Below, piece after piece: positions 35,214 through 46,722 of a DNA stretch of 64,000 bases. The stretch is from Perkinsus chesapeaki. Its lineage: Eukaryota; Perkinsozoa; Perkinsida; Perkinsidae. The notes beneath the pieces were generated by a model that was not told where the DNA came from, made no database searches, and worked only from the letters and a program-made list of their open reading frames with translations. The position numbers and the translations under genes were made by a program. The stretch lies in assembly GCA_013115145.1 (NCBI GenBank), contig JAAPAO010000021.1:1-64000 (forward strand), read 5' to 3'. Position 1 is the first letter of the stretch; each line of letters begins with the position of its first letter.

Positions 35214-36719
35214 CTAACTATGAACTTGAGGTGCCCAGTCTGCTTCTGCGCGGACTAGAGCATGATCAGAAGGGAAGTGCAGGTTGGGCAAAGCACGTCC
35301 TGGACTATCTCCATTATCAATCGAGCTTTCTCTTATTCGCATACCGCCACCGGTGAGAAGGATGTAGTCCTTTGGGTTCTCGTCCAGAACATTCACCTTA
35401 GCTGCTTGAGCTTGCAGCGGAGTTCGTCGGTTGCTTGTAGTCGTCCTGGCATCCGTGTGTACTAGGCCTAGAGAGGAAACCTCCTTGAGGAAGTCCGCGG
35501 CCACTAGGTTTCCAACGGTAGCGGTAGCGTAGCAATTGGCGTCCATACCGACCATCAGTGGAAGATCAAGACTTGTTAGGAGCTTCAAGGTGGGTACAGT
35601 GAGACGGCCATTAGTGTCACCATGGAAACTCGCGAGCAGGAGCGAGTGACCGTCGGAATCTTCGACTATGCAGGTAGTCAAATCACCGGAAGCGAGACCA
35701 CGGTGGGTGGCCTCGCTCGATAGACCAACCCGTACTTTTTCAGATGCCTCGGTATCAACTTCAAAGCCACATCCTCTCCGAACCAGGATAAGAGAGCGCT
35801 GCTTTGACATGCCCGAATATGGGTCCTCTAGCAACTGATATTCCTCAGCCTTTTGTGATGAGAGTATAGCCTCTTGTATATCCCTGGACACCTCCTGGAG
35901 CATTATCACATCGGCAGAGCCAAGCAGTCTCGTATCGATGTAGCTCACTAATTGCTGAGGACGCTGAACCACCGACGCAATGCGGTTTTCTCGGACGGTC
36001 CGCCAGTCCACAAAAGCCTTGTCAGAAACGGCTATGAGTAAGGCATCAAAGATAGCGAGCCCTACAATCGACATAGCACGGTAGTTGTCCTTATAGGGCG
36101 TCTCGACTTTATATTTTTCCACATCGAGCGGGGGTATCGGAGTTCCGCTCATAAACCGTATCCACCGGTCGAACCAGTCCTTGGTAAGAGAAAGGTCTCC
36201 GGAATAACAAGAGATCATTGAGGGTCGGCATTGGCCATGGTAATCTACGTTTGTGAAGCGATCCGGCCAGGAGATGATTCGACTGTTCCCGATGGTCTTG
36301 CTGGTGAGGAATCCTGACCAAATCTTTTGCGCCCTCAAAAAGTCGTAAGCGTCGGCGACCGATTGAGCAGATGGTAGCGATAATGTTTGATGAGTATCAA
36401 GTAGACTAGACTTCATATTGAAAGGTAACGTGTCCTCAAGAAAGTCGCCTACGGACACTCCGGCAGCCTCAAGAGCCTCCGCTGTATCTTGGAATCCACC
36501 GAGGAAGTCCGTAAAGCGATGATCGGAGTCATCCCAGAACTCCAAGGGATTGGTCTGGACTGAGCCAACATTCCACGTAGCTATCTTGAGTGGAGAGAAG
36601 ATAGGCTTCTCGGTGAAGCACTGGTTACTGGTAGTGTGCATGTTCTCGGACAGGAGCAACTTACGACCAAAAACAGACGAAAGGAGGCTTTCGAGGCGTT
36701 TCATGAACAAAACCTGCAT
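35214..36719 (-). CDS. Endonuclease/exonuclease/phosphatase-fold protein
   Basis: Single exon of about 500 residues. The start is taken at ATG 36719, because the frame upstream has no ATG. The metal-dependent EEP-fold motifs are present in order: LKIATWNVGSV (Asn), DVIMLQEVSRD (Glu), LLASFHGDTNG (His/Asn), LPLMVGMDANCYA (DxN), NPKDYILLTGG (Asp) and LHFPSDHALVRAE (SDH). This superfamily cleaves phosphodiesters or phosphomonoesters in nucleic acids, inositides or sphingomyelin. The large insert between the first two motifs (over 200 residues) and the basic N-terminus are atypical, so the substrate cannot be guessed. It stands between GT47 and the chitin-synthase-like cluster on the same strand. 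Confidence 0.75.
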   Translation of the reverse strand: MQVLFMKRLESLLSSVFGRKLLLSENMHTTSNQCFTEKPIFSPLKIATWNVGSVQTNPLEFWDDSDHRFTDFLGGFQDTAEALEAAGVSVGDFLEDTLPFNMKSSLLDTHQTLSLPSAQSVADAYDFLRAQKIWSGFLTSKTIGNSRIISWPDRFTNVDYHGQCRPSMISCYSGDLSLTKDWFDRWIRFMSGTPIPPLDVEKYKVETPYKDNYRAMSIVGLAIFDALLIAVSDKAFVDWRTVRENRIASVVQRPQQLVSYIDTRLLGSADVIMLQEVSRDIQEAILSSQKAEEYQLLEDPYSGMSKQRSLILVRRGCGFEVDTEASEKVRVGLSSEATHRGLASGDLTTCIVEDSDGHSLLLASFHGDTNGRLTVPTLKLLTSLDLPLMVGMDANCYATATVGNLVAADFLKEVSSLGLVHTDARTTTSNRRTPLQAQAAKVNVLDENPKDYILLTGGGMRIRESSIDNGDSPGRALPNLHFPSDHALVRAEADWAPQVHS

Positions 36720-37009
36720 CAAGAGTGTGACGACGATCGCGGAAGTACGCGAGACCGTGACAAGATAACTGTCACCTGTCCTGTAACCGAACACTTAGAC
36801 AAGATTGACTAAACCACTGGAAATCACTCAACAGCTCTCCTTAATGTAATGTAATATTACTGAATTGCGTTGCTGGCGAATGCTTTCGTCGTCTTATGCT
36901 ACAATGAAGTGAAACAGAAATATGCACAAAGGCGAAACTTCCCGTGGATCTGACGAAACGTTAAAGTGCTACTACCGAGAGCACTATCGTCATCGCTGAC
37001 CAGATTAAA

Positions 37010-39867
37010 TCATACAATTCCCGAAGTGGGCCCTGGAATAAAGTCCATACTCTCTGTATCATCAGAATCGCTCATGACACTCGACAGCTGAGATGCCGAA
37101 GCAACATCATCGCTGCTGTCTGTAGTGTAGTTGCTTGATCTCTCGTTGCCGTCTTCCTCGCCTTCATAGCCCATACGATATGCTCTGCTGGATCGAGATT
37201 CGTGTCGGCTGCGCTCCGATAAGCGGAACGAGGACACACTCGTATTATTGGGCACCGGCAAAAAGAGCGAACCTTGGCTCGCCATTGAGAGCCACTCCTC
37301 CGGTTCTGTCTTGAGTGAGGGAGCAGTGTTGCTACCCATCGTCCCAACCTGTGACGACATCGTCACCACTGGCACTCGATGAAGTCCGTCTAGAACATCT
37401 CTGACATAAATTCGACATGGGTCCTGGCTCACAGGCTTTGGTCGCCGATGCATCACTCGGCCCTCGCCACACCAATAAGACCCAAGACGCCCAATCAAGG
37501 ATAGGATAACACCGATTAAGCGGGGCAATCCTATTCCCCAAGCGGTAACGTCAATAGCAGCAAGAGCTACTTGGCTGGCTGCATCCTGTCCAGGAGGGTA
37601 ACGATTATGTCCGGGATGAGCCAGATAGTAGCTGTAGGCGACAACGGGAGCAATGTTAACCATTGTACCAATGACAACCAGCCAGGATCTAATCTCCATA
37701 CGTCTAGCTTGTGTTTCTGTGGTAGCAGGATCATCCGGATATGCACCAGGAGTGCCCCAAGGCAGTATATCGCTTTGACATATTGCGTATAGGCCAGAGC
37801 CAAGTACTAGTGTTGTGGGCAAGAGACAGAACCATTGGAACCAACAAAGTAGAAAGACAACCATGTCATCAATGTTACCCGAAGCCAATGGTGTCAACAC
37901 GTAAGGTGCGATAAGTATGCACCAGGCTACCAGGTTAACTCTCGGCTCGTAAAGTATAACACGTAGCATGAAATATGCAATAGCAACGACCCATAAAAAT
38001 CCAACAGCTATAGCCGCAAACATATACGCATACTGTATACCTCTGGAGAGATCTCGGCAACCAATGGAGAGCTGTACAAGGATTGTAAAGAGTGCAGTAA
38101 GGATAATTGCCAGAGGAAGCCTGGCCCACGGCACTAGGATCGATAAAGGTGCAATTATAACCATTGTAAGTACACCGATAGCAACAACGCTCATAACCCA
38201 AGTTGCTAGTCTTGGAATGATAATAAAGGGAAAAAATAATAATCCTCTCCACGAACAGGAATATCGTCTGAAACCGATATATAGATTCATCAAAGACATA
38301 AAGAAGGTGGTAGATGAGCGCCGTGTGAGCTCAATCAGGTTACAGAAAGTGAATGCCTCTGCAGATGCCGAGACGGACTTTTGGCTCAACCGAGAGGCTT
38401 GTGCCCGCGCCCCGATAACCATTTCCACTCTACAGCCACGAGCAGCAGCACGGGGTAACATCCGATCATCAGATATGTACATGTTACAGCGCAGGGGGCC
38501 GTCCGGGCCTTTACTGCCAGTTCGAGTGAGCGACGCAAAATAACGATCTGTCTGAACTCGGTCTAATCGTAAAGCACACATGGCCACGTTAACCCGTGTC
38601 GAATTGCCACCGAGCGCAGTCTCCGAAGCACCGTCTATCAGGTCTTCGATCCTTCTTTGCATCAAGAAGGTGGCTAGGGCTGGGTTCAAGGCCACAATCT
38701 GGGGGGACGGGAATACCGGGATCTGGTGATTGCTGTCGGATAGGGTGTCACCGGAGACAATCGCAACCTTATCGAGATTAAGAAAGTCACTAAATTGTAG
38801 TAGGGCCGAGGCTTCGGGACAAATACCACAATCGAGCAGGACGACTTGGAGATCTTTGGAGTCGCTGACCGTAGCAAAGTGGCGTGCTATACCTTCAAGA
38901 GCCCACAAATGACACTCGGGCCTCCGGCTTATCGTATGACCTGACAGAACTACAGTGGAACATACTCAGGTTGATACGGTCACCTACTGGCAGAACTGAT
39001 CCCTGCAAATTCCTTTACACAAACCATAATCTGCAAAGGAGGAAAGGATTCACCTCCTAACTGAGCAACCGTTTCAAAGATATGCATATAGACCTTCTGC
39101 CCATGGTCGACCGTCAACGAGTCTGCCCGTCTCGCTTCTCGATCTTCCGCAAAGAGCCTTTTGCAGCTGTCAAGGGCAGCACCGTCTTCCCACAGAGATT
39201 CGACGTTGTAATACAACCCCATATGTTGTAGAGCGGTGAGCAGACTGCGCGGTCCGTCGGGATTCTCGATACTGAACTCACGGCGACCGTCTATCACAGC
39301 ACAAATGACAAAGTCATTCCAAACAAAACTGCCTCGATCGCAGCAATCTTTAATGCACTCCATCAGAGAGAATAGGGTCGAAGTGAACCCTATAATACTA
39401 GAGCCTTGAATATAGCTTGCAATAGTTATAGTTATCATAATTTTAACGTGTTGCTCGGGGTTGGAGACAAAGCGTAATCGGAAACTTCCCTCCTTCACCT
39501 TGCCATGAAAGAACCTCCTATAGAAGTCTGTGTCGAACATATTAGCGATCGGCCTTGCCTCCGTGATACCGAGTTCTCGATAATCTACATTATAGTGCCG
39601 AAGTAACTCCTCAGCACGGACAGTCACAGGGGTGTACCGTAAGAATATCAAAGGGTTTTTAGGGGGGCCACCATCAAAGTCGATGTCGATGTAAGATCGA
39701 TAATCCGGAAGGGTTGGATGAATAGCCGGGTGACACCTTAGTGATGAAGTCGACTCGGCAGTCTCGTCACAACAAGGAGCTGACGATAAAGGAAACCTCG
39801 AACAGGCCTCCGAGTCCTCAGACTCTGGCTCTGGCTCGAAGTTGGCCATTTCATTAACTAAAAACAT
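37010..39867 (-). CDS. Chitin-synthase-like GT2 protein, copy C
   Basis: Two-exon gene. Exon 1 (from ATG 39867 or 39849) has the family's N-terminal part: LRYTPVTVRAEELLRHYNVD, FVICAVIDGRREF (the DGR nucleotide-binding site) and FPPLQIMVCVKEFAG. The intron (GTAGGTGACC...CTGTCAG) lies just before ECHLWALEGIARHF, where fungal enzymes read KEK...HRWF. Exon 2 gives VVLLDCGICPEAS, NPALATFLMQRRIEDLIDGA, NMYISDDRMLPRAA and about seven membrane segments. It also has the sequence SDILPWGTPG, which aligns with the DVSWGT region after the transmembrane core of chitin synthases. DGR and a DDR (for EDR) are kept, but the QRRRW motif is not recognisable. Closest to functional of the three copies; likely makes or once made a beta-linked polysaccharide at the cell surface. 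Confidence 0.72.
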
Positions 39868-39967
39868 GTTCAGTAGGGAATTCAGAAAGGAAAAACTAAA
39901 CACTTGTATTTAAAGTTAAAAAAGTTATTTATTGAGTTAAGCAATGTGTTGCATAGTAGAAGTATAA

Positions 39968-42756
39968 TTACTCCGAGAAAACGTCATCTCGGAAAGAAGA
40001 GGAAGAAGCCGACTTCTTCCTCGGACACGGCACAAAGACCGCGTCATGTCTCTCGATATCATCAACACTGTCCTCACTTTCAGAGTAGGCGAAAGCTTCC
40101 TTCGAGGAACTCGGTATCGCAGCACCACCTACGGTGGCCGTGATCTCAGCTGCTCGCCGGCCTCCTATAATACCGAGGATGCTCCTGTTTAGCGGCTGAG
40201 TGATGACTGTCCCATGAATGGTGATAAGTATCATACCCTTTTCCGTCTCATAAAAAGAATAAGGGCCTCTCATCAAGGACGGTATGCTATTCGAAGGACT
40301 ACTTGCCGCCGTCATTGCCGTTGAAATCTCAGCAACCCATCTAGGGACTCTATTCCTCCTGGAGCCCAACGTCTCACAGATACGCTTTAGTGCGAACAGG
40401 GTCGTTCCGATTATGCGAGTTAAGGTGCGCAAGACTGTGTCAAGTAAGACTACCCAGGCCACAGCTTGTGCTAGAAATGACACCCGTAGAGTAAAGACGT
40501 TGCTGCCACCATCGCCGCTAGTAGACCCTTCATCTGATGCCGTTCCCACACCAGCCCAAGTAAGAGAAAATACAATGGGCAAAAGGTTCGCAATGCCCCA
40601 CAAGGCAGCTAGCCAAGATCGGACTTCCATTCGCTTGGCTAAAGTATCGGAGGTCCTTGGGTCCACGGTGCTCGGACCGGGCGTGCCCCATGGCAAGACA
40701 CCAGACATACAGATACAGTATATAGAAGAGCCCAGCACTGTGGTTGTCGGGTATAGAAGCAACCACTGTATAGCACATACAGGAAGCACTTTGAGAACGA
40801 AGCGGAGATCCCCATAGAGAACAATGCTCCACAGGTAGGAACAGATATGGGCAATAAAAGCCCCAACAAAGAGATTCGCAGAAGTCGAGACGAGTGCAAT
40901 AATGAGCTTTACTATTCCAACGGTCCAGAGTACTCCAAATACTAGTGAACTCGCTTGGAAAACGACGAGAACTTGGGGGGTTAAGCCCCCTACTCCTACA
41001 CACAGCTGGAACATCACTACTGATAGTACAAGAAGGATGTATGCTACAGGCACTTGGCCACTACTGTATAGTAGCTCACTCCCTATCAACATAACTAGAT
41101 TCATAATCAACAGTGACAACGATGAAAGACCAACATCAACAAAGCGGTATAACAGAAGAGCAACCCGGAAGGGTAGGTAGCAATCGCAGCGCATGTTGTT
41201 CCAAGCAATGAGCAACCTCCGAAGGGCCTGGAATATCGTCAACACGTCAACTCTGGATGAGTCCATGAGATCTTTATACGAGAAGTCTCTTGCTAGTTTG
41301 GACATAGTCTGTCTTTGCGTAGGATGGCATACCACCTTGGCGTTAGGAAGAAGCTCGCATCTCCAACCGCGATGGACAGATCCCAGCATCGCTCCGCCGT
41401 CACATAAATAAAAGTTAGGCGTCAACGGAGCCATCATAGGAGAGTTACCGGCCCGGGTTAGTATAGCGAAGTAGCGCTCGACGTCGATAACTCCGAGACG
41501 AAACCCGCACAATGAGCCTTCCATTGTTGACAGGAAGCCGCCGAGTCCTGTTTCCATGGCGGCATCGGCCACAGCACGCAAGCGCTGCCGAACCAACCAT
41601 GCGCATAAAAACGGGTGCAGCAGCATGTCCCAAACAGTTGGATAATCAAGCAGCTGGTAGGGGGCAGTTGCCCATGTATCGGCGGAGACGATACCGACTT
41701 TTGGCCGGCTGAGCCGAGTGACCATAACGGAGAGGCAGTCTGGGGCAGGGCACATACCACAATCCATAGCGATTATTCTCAAGCTACCGTCGGGCTCGCC
41801 CTGGGAATTCGAGCGAGTAGATGAGGACATATTAGTGATGTGTTGTGCGATGCCCACAATACCCCACAAATGGCAAGATAACCGTGAAGTAGCGAGAGAG
41901 CCTGAAAAGAACGAATACGCTCAGCGACAAGCTCACGTACCTTACCGGCTAGTCCTTTGTCTGGGCACTCCTTCACACAAAGCGCCAGTCTAACCGGAGG
42001 AAAGCGTCCACCTTGCATCATAATAGTGCCCTCATAAAGATGCACATGAACAGGGTAACCCCCGTCGGCAGTATAACGTCCACCACGACATGCCTGGCGA
42101 TCTTCCGTAGTTATCCTTCCAGCTCTTTCCATTTCTCCTCCGTGTTCCCACAACTCCTCAGGCTTGAAGTAAATACCCATCCGCTCGAGCTCCCCCAACA
42201 CCGATGTCGGACTCTCCTTCTCGAATTCTTCAAATGCTGCTCGTCCGTTAACAACAACGCATAGCAAGGCCTGGTCCCACCTGACTCGGCCTGATTCCTC
42301 CAAATTGGCAAGGTTCTCCATCACTGCCCGCAAAGTGACGCGGAAGCCCTCCGCCGAGGATCCCAGCATACCAATACCGACCGATACCAAAATGAGCAGC
42401 TCGACTTTTTCATGTAGATTGTCCACAAACTTTATACGAAATGGTGGCATGCCTGACAGCCTGTCTCTGTAAAGATTGGGGTAGTGATAACTATCGAAGA
42501 GATCTTCAATTCCTCTGGTATCCATACATAAAGCATCATTGTGGACGTTATAATGCAATATTAGCTCCTCTTGGCTGATGGTTATTGGGGTGTACCGAAC
42601 CACCCGACTGTAGCTCAGAATCGGAGGCCGCAAATCCAGGTAAGAACGAAATTTCGGGTTGGCCGCATCGATCCGAGGATGGCGCGCCTCTGGAAGCTCG
42701 CAGAAAACAGCCTGCTGGCCGCCGCAGATCTCAGCCCATCGCTCCGCTCGATGCAT
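39968..42756 (-). CDS. Chitin-synthase-like GT2 protein, copy B
   Basis: Paralogue of the flanking copies with the same intron position: exon 1 ends KECPDKGLAG and the intron (GTAAGGTACG...TTTTCAG) joins to SRLSCHLWGIVGIAQH. ATG 42756 is the first in-frame start. Exon 1 has VRYTPITISQEELILHYNV, but the DGR site reads CVVVNGRAAF, with Asn for the nucleotide-binding Asp. Exon 2 has AMDCGMCPAPD, and FYLCDGGAMLG in place of the EDR motif; QRRRW is absent. About seven membrane segments and VLPWGTPG remain. Loss of several catalytic residues in an intact reading frame suggests a pseudoenzyme, a regulatory partner or altered chemistry rather than a dead gene. It is expected in the plasma or Golgi membrane. 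Confidence 0.7.
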
Positions 42757-43043
42757 ATATTGCAACCTGACATGGGGCTCAATGACGATTACCAAAGAAG
42801 ATAACACAAGCCTTCGGAGATGGTAATACGAAATGTGGTATTAGGGGTGAATGGTTAGGGAGGAGTATAAGACGGTGATGGTATGGTACACTCAACAACA
42901 GCTCGGTTATGGTGGCCCTGATCATATACACAGGGATTGTCTATTAGACAACAAATATTCACACTAATAGTATAAGGCTCGGGATACAACCGAGGCGAAC
43001 ATAACAGACAGTTAAAGCAACAACACAATCAACAACATCATCA

Positions 43044-45695
43044 TCAGATTGGCGGGAAGAGCCCTTTTGAGGGAGATGGAACAAAGAAATCATCGTCATC
43101 GACAACCCATACAGATCCTCCTTCGAGGCCTCCATTGGCGTCGACCAGCGAGTCGCCACCAGACTCGTCGGCACAATAGAGTGTGCCGTTTCCAGAGCTG
43201 CTGGTGACCTTCTCGGGATTCTTGCTCTTGACCACGTCGAGGTCCATAACAACGTCATACTCGCTGAGGCCGGAAATCTCGGGAAGAGACGGTTTACCTT
43301 CTACAACAGACTTGGTTACACTACCGAATGTTCGCAAGGCTCGAGTGAAAGCGTATATCAGGATTCCCACTGTACGCGGAATAAAGAGCACGGCAAAGAG
43401 GTAGACAACGCAACCGAAGAATATGTACTCGTTGGCAGTGCTGATGTGCTTTAGAGTGCCGCTCTGCGAAGCGTTGCCCAACACTAGAGTAAAGGCAACT
43501 ATAGGAAGAAGATTGGCTGCCAACCAAGCACTAGTCAGCCAAGATCTGGTCTCCATACGACGGGCTTGTGTATCTGCAGTCTCGAGGGCCAATGGATCAG
43601 GGCCTGCAGTGCCCCATGGTAGAATGTCCGCCATACACACACTGTACAAAGCGGAGCCTACTACGGTAGTGGCGGGTAGGGTAAAGAACCACTGTACAAC
43701 ACATAACGGGAGCAACCAGAAGATATCCAGATCTCCCATAAAGATCAACGATGCAAATGGCGACGTACTTACAGTGAAGAACGCGGCAGATACGAGAGGA
43801 TGACAACCATGCGCCAACACGCAGGAGAAACGGTACATACCGAGAGCCCAGAGAACTCCTAGAAGAATGCAAAGGACTCTACAGAATATGACAACACCTC
43901 TGGAGAGAGTAGCGCTGCCACAGAGCAGTTGGGACATAACAATCGATGCTATAAGGATTACACAGGCAAAGGGAAGTTGGAGGTACTCGTTAAAGTTGCT
44001 AAGGCCGACGATCATTACAAAATCAAGAGCAACGAGTGTGAAAATATCAGCTATCAAACTGCCGAAACGATATATAAATAAAAGAATAAAGTTGCCGTAG
44101 GCCGTCCAATTAGGCTCACTTCGGCCGAGTAGTGTCCGGATCGATAATGCCATAACAAATGGGGACCATGTGTCGAACCTAGAGTGCTCTATAAGATCAG
44201 TGAATGTAAAGGATTGGGCATTCCTCTCGAGGACCTCCTTCTTCATGGCTTTTGGATTGTCCTTAGCCGAGTAGAGCAAAACAACCGAACAGGAGCCATG
44301 GGCCGAGCTGGCCATCATACCACCATCGTTCAGAAGAATGTTTGCCAATAAGGGGTTCATACAGTTATTATTACCACCAAATGTAAGCTGCGTAAAGTAA
44401 GTGTCGGTATCAACCCTATCAAGCCTTAAAGCACACATGGCACAGTTAACATTGCTAAGATTCCCTCCCAGCCCAGTATCCATAGCACCATCGCTCGCAA
44501 GACGTATCTTTTGCCGAAGTAACCAAGACGCCAAGCTCGGATTAGAGAGTAGGATACGCAACGGAGGCGTGCAAGGAATCTGATGGTCTGCCGTGACCAG
44601 GCTGTTACCCCCTACTACAGCCACTCCTTCTTCTTGAAGCTTTTTATACATCAAACCTAGACAGTTGTCATCGGGACATACACCACAGTCCAACAGGGCG
44701 ACTTTAACATCATTTCTAGACGAAGTGACATTAGCAAAGTGACGGGCTATTCCCTCTATAGCCCATAAATGGCATGCCATCCGTGAGGTAACAATCGGAT
44801 CTAAAACTACAAGTACGATCTATTGCAAATCCCCATTGTTATTACCAGCTGAGCTCTGATCTGGATACTCCTTAACACACAGTACCAGCTGCAGCGGTGG
44901 GAACTCATTACTCTTCATTTGTATAGTACTTTCAAACAAGTGGGCAAATACATCTTGCCCTTTATCAACAGTAAGCCGTCCTTCCTTGAATGCTTTACGG
45001 TCCTCCGGATATATCCTAGCGGCCCTATCAAGCTCTCCATCAGGTTCCCACAGCTCCTCCACATTCATATAAACACCCATGCGTTGAAGCTCGCTTAGAA
45101 AGGACGGCTCATAGTCTTCTTTAGAGGTTTCAAACTCGTTACGGCCATCCACTACCACACAGACCGCGATCTGATCCCAGGCAATCAGACCAGCATCGCA
45201 CATTCTTTTCACGTTGCGCATAACGCATATAAGAGTTGACAGAAATCCGGTAGGTGTGGCGCCTTGGATGCCTCGACCGACCGATATGGCTATGGTGTAC
45301 TTGACCGTCTGGGAAACAGACTCAACAAATCGGAGATGAAAGGGCCTTAAAGAGCTCCAACCACCGAAGAAGTTCCAGTAGAAATCGGTATCAAACATGT
45401 CCTCTATGCCCCGAATGTCAATACCCGAATCAGAGTAATCAACATTGGAGTGACGTATGAGCTCCTCATCTCGGATGGTGACGGGCGTGTACCGTACAAA
45501 GCGACGATTGAGACGCTTTTTCGGACAGAAATCAATATAAGAACGATATTTGGGATTATAAGGGTTAATAAAGGGATGGGTGCATACCACTGAATGACTG
45601 TGGCTATTTACAACATTACTGCGAGCAGCAGCGTCAGTAGCAGCAGCAGCTGCGGTAACCGTCTCAGGTAGGCTATCGCCGCGACGGTAACGCAT
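43044..45695 (-). CDS. Chitin-synthase-like GT2 protein, copy A
   Basis: First of the trio in transcription order, from ATG 45695. Exon 1 has FVRYTPVTIRDEELIRHSNV, IAVCVVVDGRNEF (DGR intact) and FPPLQLVLCVKEYPDQSSAG. A 44-nt phase-1 intron joins to DPIVTSRMACHLWAIEGIAR, at the same place as in copies B and C. Exon 2 has VALLDCGVCPDD, NPSLASWLLRQKIRLASDGA, ILLNDGGMMASSA where EDR is expected, several membrane helices and ADILPWGTAGP. QRRRW is not recognisable; all copies instead share a stretch of the form F-(T/S)-(F/Y)-x-(D/N)-L-(I/M)...(S/T)-R. As in copy B the acid-base triad is changed, so chitin-synthase activity is doubtful. The C-terminal tail is acidic and Ser/Gly-rich. Confidence 0.7.
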
Positions 45696-46263
45696 ACATA
45701 ATAATCTACTCGGAGAGCGATATCAGTATTAAGAACTAACAAACAAATGATAGAACGGGGGCTACAGCGCAATGTACACGTCACAACTCAACGAACTGAA
45801 TCTTCAAAAAGCGCACATCGTGAATTAATTTTTAGCGGAGCGAAGCAGTCTCTAGGTTACTGTTCGTCCACAATCATGAGGTATTCGCTAGAGGCTGGAT
45901 TAAGTGGTTAATTGCTAAATCCATTTAATCCTCTAATCATACCAAATTTCCATCAGCTAACGGATGATAGACGAGAAGTATCAAATACTGTCGTTACCCT
46001 CGACCGAAGCCAAGCGTTAGTATAAAAGCTTGAGGCTATCGGTACCATGCCCTCACGTTACTAAGTCGCTGAGGTTGGGAAAGCCGTCATCCTCATCAGA
46101 GCCATGCTAGTAGCAGCCTTCTAAGATATGCCCAATAAAAGCACCGTATCGTAGTAGGAGCCTCCAACCAGTAGAGCTATGGGGGAAGGATAGGACTCGG
46201 TTGTTTTATTAATAGCCAATTATCTCTCAGTTATATTTCTTATCATCATCTACGCCCTAAACC
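45696..46263. other. Divergent promoter region with a dispersed 13-mer
   Basis: About 570 nt between chitin-synthase-like copy A (-) and TIM10 (+). It contains one copy of the 13-mer repeat at 45834-45846, oriented GCTTCGCTCCGCT in the direction of copy A. It might lie in a 5' untranslated intron of that gene (a GTAACC lies upstream of it), but this is not proven. Confidence 0.5.
45834..45846 (-). repeat. Dispersed 13-mer GCTTCGCTCCGCT, copy 2
   Basis: Exact copy on the minus strand, about 140 nt upstream of the ATG of chitin-synthase-like copy A. Confidence 0.8.
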
Positions 46264-46616
46264 ATGTCCACAGGTAACAGCTCCTATGTCAGCCTAAATC
46301 CCTACGCTCCCTTTCTCAGAAGTATCTGCTGCTCAAATGGCCGTTGCTGAGATGCGTGGCCTCGCCGATACCTTTTCCCGTTTAACCGAGGCTTGCTATA
46401 AGAAGTGCATTCCTAACGTGAAGGAAGGCCAACTTAATGTGGGCGAAATGAGCTGCACAGATAGGTACTTCGGGGCGGGGTGGGTAGGAGAGCCTCTGCT
46501 ATATCACTGCCATCAGGTGTGTATCTAAGTACCTGGATGTCCATACACTAGTGGGAACTGAGCTTAACAACATAACCCAGCAAGCTCAACAGGCTCAACA
46601 AGGTGGCCAACAGTAA
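46264..46616 (+). CDS. TIM10: Small TIM chaperone Tim10
   Basis: Chaperone of the mitochondrial intermembrane space that escorts hydrophobic carriers to the TIM22 complex. Three exons: ATG TCC ACA G at 46264, then EVSAAQMAVAEMRGLADTF, then after an intron (GTACTTCGGG...CATCAG) CVSKYLDVHTLVGTELNNIT and a Gln-rich end, TAA 46614-46616. The twin CX3C motif is complete: CYKKC in ACYKKCIPNVKEG and CTDRC across the splice junction, with the family signature GEMSCTDRCVSKYLDVH. Total about 90 residues, normal for Tim10. The CTDRC/CVSKY form fits Tim10 better than Tim9, Tim8 or Tim13. Confidence 0.93.
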
Positions 46617-46722
46617 AGATACCAGTAAATAGGCCAGAACTACCAGCCTTGTTTCATTACACTTCCACAGGATTTTGTGTTGTCCAGTACCGATTAACTT
46701 AGGGATCTACGTTTACTAGACC

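Noticed and set aside
35214-35356. Plus-strand frame of 193 codons at 34775-35356
   Set aside because: It overlaps the signal-peptide exon of GT47 and the C-terminus of the EEP protein on the opposite strand, both of which are well supported.
42013-42264. Plus-strand frames opposite the chitin-synthase-like genes
   Set aside because: They are shadows of the minus-strand frames, have no family similarity, and do not continue across the shared intron.
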